Assembly (NCBI GenBank): GCA_946479895.1
Contig: CAMLHT010000114.1
Coordinates: forward strand, 1 to 11,256
DNA length: 11,256 nt
Source: an uncultured Gemmatimonadota bacterium
GTDB taxonomy: Bacteria; Gemmatimonadota; Gemmatimonadetes; Gemmatimonadales; Gemmatimonadaceae
Direction of reading: 5' to 3'
In this document: piece by piece, positions 6,077-11,256 of the stretch
Numbering within the stretch: position 1 is the stretch's first letter
Layout of the letters: the number at the start of each line of letters is the position of its first letter
Translations under genes and position numbers: made by a program
Notes under the pieces: model-generated
What the model was told of the DNA's origin: nothing
Seen by the model: the letters and a program-made list of their open reading frames with translations, nothing else
The model's database searches: none

Positions 6077-7228
6077 TCAACCTCGCTGGCCGAAGCGCGC
6101 GATGCCAAACGGGGAGAGATCGAGGCGGCTCTCGCCGTCCATGACGATCTGCGCCTGCGCCTCGCCGATGGCGCTCGCGAACTTGAAGCCGTGGCCCGAG
6201 CAGGGTGACGAGACCACGACCTGCGGATGGACCGGGTGGCGGTCGATCAGGAAGTCATGATCCGGCGTATTCGCGAACAGGCAGACGCCCGACTCCTTCA
6301 CCGGCGCGCGTGAGAGATCGGGGAGCACCGGCCGGAGCGCCGCGCGAAGGGCGTCGACCTCGGCGGGATCGACGTCGCGCCGCACCTCCCACGGATGCGG
6401 GGCGATCTCCCCGTGATGCATCACCGACGCCTTGGCGCCGCGGAGCAGGCGCGGGAATCCGTAGCAGATCGAGCCGGGGATGAACTCGTAGGCGTAGATC
6501 GGGAAATGCGCGAAGTCGTAGCGCGAGTCGCCGCGATCGACGTCGAACCAGAACAGCACCTGGCGCTCGACGGTCAGCGGAAGCCCGAGATCGCCCAGGA
6601 GGTCGGCGGTCCACGATCCCAGGGTGAGGACGAGATTGTCGGCGCGATACCGGCCGGCCGGCGTCCGGACCTCGACGCCGTCTCCCTCGGGGCGCCAGTC
6701 GAGCACCACCTCCTCGTGCCGCACCTCGGCCCCCGCGATCCTCGCCCCCTGGACGTGCGCGCGATTGCAGGCGTCCGGATCGAGGAACCCGGCGCGCGGA
6801 TCGAAGACCGCGACGAGCTCCGACGCGATCTCGAATGCCGGAAACCGCTTCCGGACCTCCGGAGGCGAGAGCAGCTCGTGGGGAAGGCCATGCTCCGTCG
6901 CGCTGCGGATCGTCCCCGTGACCACCATCCCGTCGGCGGGGCCGATCATCAGCCCGCCGTTGACGCGCATCAGCGGAACGCCGGACCGCTGCTCCAGCTC
7001 CCGCCAGAGGACGTAGGCCCGCTGGACGAGCGGCACGTACAGCGGATGCTCGAAGTACTGCTCGCGGATGATGCGGCTGTCGCCGTGCGACGATCCCATC
7101 CGGTGGTTCTGCGCGAACTGCTCGAGCCCCAGCACCCGCTGCCCGCGCTCGGCCAGGTGATACAGGGTCGCGCTGCCCATCGCGCCGAGTCCGACGACGA
7201 TCGTGTCATATGCGGCGATGCGCGACAT
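6077..7228 (-). CDS. solA: Monomeric sarcosine oxidase / N-methyl amino-acid oxidase-like FAD protein
   Basis: A 383-residue cytoplasmic flavoprotein of the MSOX/SolA (DAO) family, which oxidatively demethylates sarcosine or N-methyltryptophan to the amino acid, formaldehyde and H2O2. The N-terminal dinucleotide-binding motif is VVGLGAMG (11-18). SSHGDSRIIR (46-55) matches the active-site His and Arg region of MSOX. Cys316, in VCLFANTPDHDFLID, aligns with the cysteine that binds FAD covalently, and SGHGFKF (344-350) is the conserved C-terminal FAD loop. The length is close to MSOX (about 390). The ATG at 7228 is chosen because the family begins at MSRIAAYDTIVVG; an upstream extension would be antisense to the M1 peptidase signal peptide. 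I see no strong Shine-Dalgarno. It is first in an operon with the PPIase. The substrate is not decidable from sequence, so the symbol is by similarity only. Confidence 0.86.
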   Translation of the reverse strand: MSRIAAYDTIVVGLGAMGSATLYHLAERGQRVLGLEQFAQNHRMGSSHGDSRIIREQYFEHPLYVPLVQRAYVLWRELEQRSGVPLMRVNGGLMIGPADGMVVTGTIRSATEHGLPHELLSPPEVRKRFPAFEIASELVAVFDPRAGFLDPDACNRAHVQGARIAGAEVRHEEVVLDWRPEGDGVEVRTPAGRYRADNLVLTLGSWTADLLGDLGLPLTVERQVLFWFDVDRGDSRYDFAHFPIYAYEFIPGSICYGFPRLLRGAKASVMHHGEIAPHPWEVRRDVDPAEVDALRAALRPVLPDLSRAPVKESGVCLFANTPDHDFLIDRHPVHPQVVVSSPCSGHGFKFASAIGEAQAQIVMDGESRLDLSPFGIARFGQRG

Positions 7229-7263
7229 GGTCCGCGTAATCTCGCAGGTCCGCCGCCTCGTCG

Positions 7264-7269
7264 TAAATT
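7264..7269 (+). promoter_or_regulatory. Candidate -10 element for a leaderless aminopeptidase transcript
   Basis: TAAATT (fits TANNNT) ends 5 nt before the ATG at 7275, and there is no Shine-Dalgarno upstream of that ATG. This spacing would place the transcription start at or next to the start codon. The whole divergent gap (7229-7274) is only 46 bp, so promoters for both genes must be packed here or reach into the oxidase gene. No convincing -35 is visible. Confidence 0.35.
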
Positions 7270-7274
7270 GACGA

Positions 7275-9878
7275 ATGCGACTTTTCGCCCTCACCACCTG
7301 TGTCGCGCTCGGCTTCGCCGCGGCCGCCCCCGCCCTCGCTCCCGCGCAGACCGCCGCGCTCACCGGCCCGGGCGTGTCGCTCGAGCTCGCGCAACATCGC
7401 GCGCGGACGATACACGACGTCCGCTACGAGCTGAGCCTCGACGTCACGCCGCTCGACAGCGCGAAGGGCGTGGTCACCATCCGCTGGCGCCAATCGGGCG
7501 GCGGCGATGCGATCGTCGACTTCCGCGGCCGCTGGCTCGGCTCGATCACGCTGAACGGCGCCGCGGTGCCGCTCGGCGCGTTCAACGGCAGTCACGTCAT
7601 CCTGCCGGCGGCGGGGCTCGTGGCCGGGGAGAACGTCGCCCGGCTCGAGTTCGTCACCGACATCGCGCCCTCAGGCGCGAGCATCATCCGCTCCCACGAT
7701 CCCGACGGCAGCGACTACCTCTACACGCTGCTCGTTCCGGCAGACGCCAATCAGCTCTTCCCCTGCTTCGACCAGCCGGACCTGAAGGCCAGGGTTTCGC
7801 TCTCGGTCACCGCCCCGTCGGCCTGGCGCGTCGTCGCCAACGGCTCGGAGGCGTCGGCCGACTCGTCGCCGGCTGGCGTGACCCACCGTTTCACCGAGAC
7901 GAAGCCGCTCAGCACCTATCTCATCGCGTTTGCCGCGGGGCCCTGGACGCGAGCCAGCTCCACGGAGAACGGACGCACGGTCAGCGTCTACGTCCGGAAG
8001 TCGCGCGCGAAGGAAGCGGACCTCGACACCCTGCTCGCCCTCAACCATCGCGCGATCCGATGGATGGAGTCGTACTTCGCGCGCCCCTATCCCTTCGAGA
8101 AGTTCGACTTCGTGCTCGCGCCGGCATTCCCGTTCGGCGGCATGGAGCACCCGGGGGCGATCTTCTACAACGAGAACTCCTTCATCTTCCGCGAGCGCCC
8201 GACGACGGCGCGGCGCATCGGCCGCTTCTCGACCATCCTGCACGAAGTCGCGCACCAGTGGTTCGGCGACCTGGTGACGATGCGCTGGTTCGACGACCTC
8301 TGGCTCAAGGAAGGCTTCGCGACCTACATGGCGGCTAAGGCCCAGTTCGCGCTCGACAGCTCGAGCGGCGCGTGGAAGACCTTCTACCAGGGCAACAAGC
8401 CGGCGGCGTACGGCGTCGACCAGACGGCCGGCACCAACTCGCTCTGGCAGAAGCTCGGCAACCTCGACCAGGCGAAGAGCAACTACGGCGCGATCGTCTA
8501 CAACAAGGCGCCGAGCGTCCTGAAGCAGCTCAACTACCTCGTCGGCGAGGCCGCGTTCCAGCAGGGCGTTCGCGACTTCCTCGGCAGGCACGCCTACGCG
8601 AACGCGACGTGGCAGGACCTGCTGGGATCGATCGCTGCCGCCGGGCGGCGATCGCTGGATGACTTCGGGAAGAACTTCATGCTGCGCCCCGGCATGCCGA
8701 TCGTCGAGCAGCGCGCCCACATCCGCGACGGACGGATCGTGAGCCTCCGCCTCGTGCAGCATCCGGCCCAGGCGATGAGCGGAAGCCAGCCCTGGCCGAT
8801 GCGCACGCAGCTCCTCCTCTACTACGACGACACGTCGCTCGTCCGCATTCCGGTCGAGCTGCGCAGCGCCACGACGGAGATCGCGCCCGCGCGCGGCATG
8901 CGCGCGCCGAAATTCATCTTCGCCAACTACGAGGATTACGGGTACTTCCTGACGATGCTCGACACGGCCAGCGTGCGCTCGCTCGAGGAGGGTGCGCTGG
9001 GGCAGGTGAGCGATCCCTTCCTGCGGACCATGCTGTGGGGCGCGCTGTGGGACCAGGTGCGCGACGCGCAGGTCGACCCGATGCGCTTCGCCCGGCTCGC
9101 GCTGCGCGAGCTCCCGCGGGAGAAGGACGAGCAGCTCTACCCGAGCCTCGTCGGGAGGCTCTCGCGGGCGGTGAGCACGTACCTGCCCGAGGCGAAGCGC
9201 GCCGCCATTCAGCCCGAGGTCGAGGCGCTCCTCTGGAACGCGGCCGGCGACGCCACGCGGCCGTACAGCATCCGCAAGGCGAGCATCGATGGATTCATCG
9301 GGATCGCGAAGACTCCCGACGCGCTGGCGAAGATCTCGTCGCTCCTGGCCGCGGACTCGGTGGCCGGCGAGCCGGTGCGCGATCCCACCCGATGGGAGAT
9401 CGTGAACCGCCTGCTCGAGGTCGGGGCGTCGAACGCCGAGTCTGCGCTGCGCGACCAGGCGGCGCGCGATACGACTCCCGATGGCCGCCGTCGCGCATTC
9501 ACGGCCGGGGCCGCGCGCGGCAATGCCGAAGCGAAGCGGGAGTACTTCACGCGCTACTTCGCCGACAAGGGACTCAACGAGGATTGGGCGAGTGGCTCGC
9601 TCGGGGCGTTCAACTCGCCCGAGCACGCCGCGCTGACGATCCAGTACCTCCGCCCGGCGCTCGATTCGCTCCCGTGGATCCAGGCCAACCGCCGCATCTT
9701 CTTCCTCGGCAGCTGGCTCGGGGCATTCATCGGCGGCCAGCGGTCGCCCGAGGCGCTGGCCATCGTGAACCGGTATCTCGCCGACAATCCGTCGCTACCG
9801 CTGGACCTGCGGCAGAAGGTGCTCCAGACCGTCGACGATCTCGACCGGACGGTCCGGATCCGGAGTCGCTGGCCCTAG
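7275..9878 (+). CDS. M1 family zinc aminopeptidase, exported
   Basis: An 867-residue aminopeptidase N-like enzyme that removes N-terminal residues from peptides. A signal peptide (MRLFALTTCVALGFAAAAPALAPAQ, probable cleavage after Ala24) predicts a periplasmic or secreted location. The zinc site is complete: HEVAH at 323-327 and Glu346 (HEXXH-X18-E, in LWLKEGFATY). The exopeptidase motif reads GGMEHPG (288-294), with His where the classical GAMEN/GGMEN has Asn. Tyr409 in VYNKAPSVL matches the transition-state Tyr. An N-terminal beta domain (about 40-225) precedes the catalytic domain, and a helical ERAP1-like C-terminal domain (about 540-860) follows. The length is typical. It is divergent from the oxidase gene and converges on the DUF4112 gene with an 8-bp gap. 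Substrate specificity is not readable. Confidence 0.93.
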   Translation: MRLFALTTCVALGFAAAAPALAPAQTAALTGPGVSLELAQHRARTIHDVRYELSLDVTPLDSAKGVVTIRWRQSGGGDAIVDFRGRWLGSITLNGAAVPLGAFNGSHVILPAAGLVAGENVARLEFVTDIAPSGASIIRSHDPDGSDYLYTLLVPADANQLFPCFDQPDLKARVSLSVTAPSAWRVVANGSEASADSSPAGVTHRFTETKPLSTYLIAFAAGPWTRASSTENGRTVSVYVRKSRAKEADLDTLLALNHRAIRWMESYFARPYPFEKFDFVLAPAFPFGGMEHPGAIFYNENSFIFRERPTTARRIGRFSTILHEVAHQWFGDLVTMRWFDDLWLKEGFATYMAAKAQFALDSSSGAWKTFYQGNKPAAYGVDQTAGTNSLWQKLGNLDQAKSNYGAIVYNKAPSVLKQLNYLVGEAAFQQGVRDFLGRHAYANATWQDLLGSIAAAGRRSLDDFGKNFMLRPGMPIVEQRAHIRDGRIVSLRLVQHPAQAMSGSQPWPMRTQLLLYYDDTSLVRIPVELRSATTEIAPARGMRAPKFIFANYEDYGYFLTMLDTASVRSLEEGALGQVSDPFLRTMLWGALWDQVRDAQVDPMRFARLALRELPREKDEQLYPSLVGRLSRAVSTYLPEAKRAAIQPEVEALLWNAAGDATRPYSIRKASIDGFIGIAKTPDALAKISSLLAADSVAGEPVRDPTRWEIVNRLLEVGASNAESALRDQAARDTTPDGRRRAFTAGAARGNAEAKREYFTRYFADKGLNEDWASGSLGAFNSPEHAALTIQYLRPALDSLPWIQANRRIFFLGSWLGAFIGGQRSPEALAIVNRYLADNPSLPLDLRQKVLQTVDDLDRTVRIRSRWP

Positions 9879-9886
9879 CCGCCCGG

Positions 9887-10375
9887 TCAGAAGGCGCCGA
9901 CGAGGGCCTTCACGGCGACGATCGCCAGCCAGATCCCGCCGCCGACGAGCAGGAGGAGCACGAGCAGCGCGCCGGCGACGAGCGCCCAGTTCATCGGCTG
10001 CTTCTCGTAGACCGGGTCGACCGACTCCTCGAGCAGCTTGAGGTTCCGCATGTTCGACTTCCACGCGATGTCGAACAGGTCGCCGAGCACGGGGATGCCA
10101 CCGACGATCGTGTCGATGGCCACGTTGGCGACCATGCGCGTCACCGTCGCGCGCGGGACGCCCATGCGCGTCGCGAGGAGGATCAGGTAGCCCGAGAAGA
10201 TCGCGCCGGCCGTGTCGCCGAGCCCGGGGACCAGGCCGAGCACCGAGTCCAGGCCGAAGCGGATGCTCGTCCCGGGCACGGTGGCCGCGCTGTCGAGCAT
10301 CTTCGCGAACGCCCGCGCGCGCTTCATGCGCGCGTCGACGGTCTTCAGGCCGACCTTCTCGTCGGTGTCAGCCAA
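9887..10375 (-). CDS. DUF4112 family small membrane protein
   Basis: A 162-residue protein of the DUF4112 family, function unknown. The core includes SIRFGLDSVLGLVPGLGDTAGA (37-58) and IVGGIPVLGDLFDIAWKSN (90-108), both typical of the family. The motif GLVPGLGD (47-54) recurs as GGIPVLGD (92-99), suggesting an internal pseudo-duplication with two membrane-entering segments. A strongly hydrophobic C-terminal helix (about 130-157) adds a clear transmembrane segment. The TTG start overlaps the 3' end of the cysteine desulfurase gene by 8 nt, pointing to translational coupling; an ATG at 10327 (Met17) is the alternative start and would leave the domain intact. The overlap makes co-expression with sufS likely, but a role in Fe-S assembly is not supported by any visible motif. 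Confidence 0.85.
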   Translation of the reverse strand: MADTDEKVGLKTVDARMKRARAFAKMLDSAATVPGTSIRFGLDSVLGLVPGLGDTAGAIFSGYLILLATRMGVPRATVTRMVANVAIDTIVGGIPVLGDLFDIAWKSNMRNLKLLEESVDPVYEKQPMNWALVAGALLVLLLLVGGGIWLAIVAVKALVGAF

Positions 10376-11256
10376 AGATCTCGTTGACCCGGAGGACGCC
10401 CTTCACGAGCGCGTCGACGTCCTCCCGGGTGGAGTAGAGGTAGACGCTGGCGCGGGCCGTGGCCGGGACGTTCATCCGCCGCATCAGCGGCTGCGCGCAG
10501 TGGTGTCCCGCCCGCACGCAGACGCCGTTCTGGTCGAGGATCGTCGCGATGTCGTGCGGGTGCACGCCCTCGAGCGTGAAGCTCACCACGCCGCTGCGGC
10601 GCCGCAGGTCGGAGGGGCCGAACAGCGTCACGCCCGCGACCTCCTGCATCCGGCCGACGGCGTACTCCAGCAGCTCCACCTCGTGCGCCCGCACGCGGTC
10701 CATGCCGACCGCGTCGAGGTAGTCGCACGCGGCCGCGAGGCCGACGGCGTCGGCGACGTTCGGCGTGCCCGCCTCGAACTTGTGCGGCAGCACGTTCCAG
10801 GTCGACCGGTCGTCGTTGACCACGGCGATCATGTCGCCGCCGGTCTGGTACGGCGGCATTTTCTCCAGGAGCGCCCGGCGGCCGACGAGCACGCCCGACC
10901 CCATGGGCCCGAGCATCTTGTGGCCGCTGAAGGCGTAGAAGTCCACGCCGAGCGCGTCGATGTTCAGGGGCAGGTGCGGGGACGCCTGGGCGCCGTCGCA
11001 GACGGTGACGGCGCCGACCGTCTTCGCCAGCGCGACGATCTCCCCGACGGGGTTGATGGTGCCGAGGGCGTTGGAGACGTGGTTGAAGGCCACGAGCTTC
11101 GTCTTCGCCGAGATGAGCGACCGCAGGTCGTCGAGGTCGATGGAGCCGTCGGCCGTGACGCGCGCGATGCGGAGCACGGCCTTCTTCTCGAGGGCGACCT
11201 GCTGCCACGGGACGAAGTTGGCGTGGTGCTCCATGCCCGTCACCACGATCTCGTCA
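10368..11256 (-). CDS. sufS: SufS-type cysteine desulfurase (partial, N-terminus outside window)
   Basis: The C-terminal 295 residues of a PLP-dependent group II cysteine desulfurase, which takes sulfur from L-cysteine as an enzyme persulfide for Fe-S cluster assembly in the cytoplasm. The frame is open to the window's right edge, and about 110-117 N-terminal residues are missing compared with E. coli SufS. Diagnostic motifs are DEIVVTGMEHHANFVPWQ near the visible start, CDGAQ (PLP-contacting Asp), FSGHKMLGPMGSG with the Schiff-base Lys (codon 10917-10919), MPPYQTGGDMI, and RAGHHCAQPLM with the persulfide Cys (codon 10497-10499). All catalytic residues visible in this part are intact. No sufB, sufC, sufD or sufU is within the window; they could lie upstream, beyond the edge. 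CsdA, a close paralogue type, is the alternative. Confidence 0.9.
   Translation of the reverse strand, partial: DEIVVTGMEHHANFVPWQQVALEKKAVLRIARVTADGSIDLDDLRSLISAKTKLVAFNHVSNALGTINPVGEIVALAKTVGAVTVCDGAQASPHLPLNIDALGVDFYAFSGHKMLGPMGSGVLVGRRALLEKMPPYQTGGDMIAVVNDDRSTWNVLPHKFEAGTPNVADAVGLAAACDYLDAVGMDRVRAHEVELLEYAVGRMQEVAGVTLFGPSDLRRRSGVVSFTLEGVHPHDIATILDQNGVCVRAGHHCAQPLMRRMNVPATARASVYLYSTREDVDALVKGVLRVNEIFG

Noticed and set aside
6073..6108. Upstream start giving 12 more residues on the PPIase
   Set aside because: It would overlap the oxidase gene and bury the lipoprotein signal peptide, whereas the ATG at 6072 has a good Shine-Dalgarno.
7229..7363. N-terminal extension of the oxidase to an upstream start
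   Set aside because: The extra 45 residues have no family counterpart and are antisense to the aminopeptidase signal peptide; the family N-terminus fits the ATG at 7228.
6395..8338. Long plus-strand open frame spanning the oxidase and the start of the aminopeptidase
   Set aside because: It crosses two recognised genes, on opposite strands, in a wrong frame and shows no family motif.
7671..9626. Long minus-strand open frame (651 codons) antisense to the M1 aminopeptidase
   Set aside because: Compositional shadow; the plus strand has an intact HEXXH-X18-E enzyme with a signal peptide.
9853..9864. Perfect 12-bp palindrome TCCGGATCCGGA near the end of the aminopeptidase gene
   Set aside because: It lies inside coding sequence, is short for this base composition and has no U-tract, so neither an operator nor a terminator is supported.

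Overview
This is a GC-rich (about two-thirds G+C by eye) window of ordinary, densely packed bacterial chromosome. It holds seven protein-coding genes and four short repeat-rich intergenic stretches. I see no RNA gene, insertion sequence, phage gene or CRISPR array. Three things suggest an environmental bacterium of the Gemmatimonadota or Acidobacteriota type: the paired PSD/PSCyt-type cytochrome protein (DUF1587/1592/1588/1585) and HXXSHH (DUF1552) protein, several exported enzymes with Ala-rich signal peptides, and dispersed GTCATCCTGAG / GAGGGATCTGCTTT palindromic repeats. Gemmatimonadota is my preferred guess from the style of the lipoprotein cyclophilin and the DUF1552 protein, but the assignment is inferred from recall and not proven.

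Layout. On the minus strand, a c-type haem protein (4077 to 1606) is followed by a Tat-exported DUF1552 protein (1506 to 115). These form a two-gene unit whose gap and 3' end are both filled by inverted copies of a palindromic repeat. On the plus strand, a divergent gene from 4297 encodes a probably exported HpcH/HpaI aldolase-like protein with altered active-site positions and a Gly/Pro-rich insertion. The 219-bp divergent region carries two direct copies of the same repeat, a heptanucleotide array and a sigma70-like promoter. A near-perfect 49-bp hairpin (5349-5451) separates this gene from the convergent next unit. That unit is a minus-strand operon of a monomeric-sarcosine-oxidase-like flavoprotein (7228 to 6077) and a lipoprotein cyclophilin-type prolyl isomerase (6072 to 5461), only 4 bp apart.

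Divergent from the oxidase, 46 bp away, is an exported M1 zinc aminopeptidase (7275-9878) that may be translated from a leaderless transcript. It converges, with an 8-bp gap, on a minus-strand pair: SufS-type cysteine desulfurase (N-terminus beyond the right edge) and a small DUF4112 membrane protein that overlaps the end of sufS by 8 nt.

How the genes fit together. Most products are predicted to act outside the cytoplasm: the haem protein, DUF1552 protein, aldolase-like protein, lipoprotein PPIase and M1 peptidase. Peptide and amino-acid turnover (M1 peptidase, N-methyl amino-acid oxidase) is a loose theme, while SufS belongs to Fe-S cluster assembly. No defence, mobile or secondary-metabolite system is visible. 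The most interesting signals are the structured intergenic repeats, which show compensatory base changes, and the atypical aldolase-like protein.
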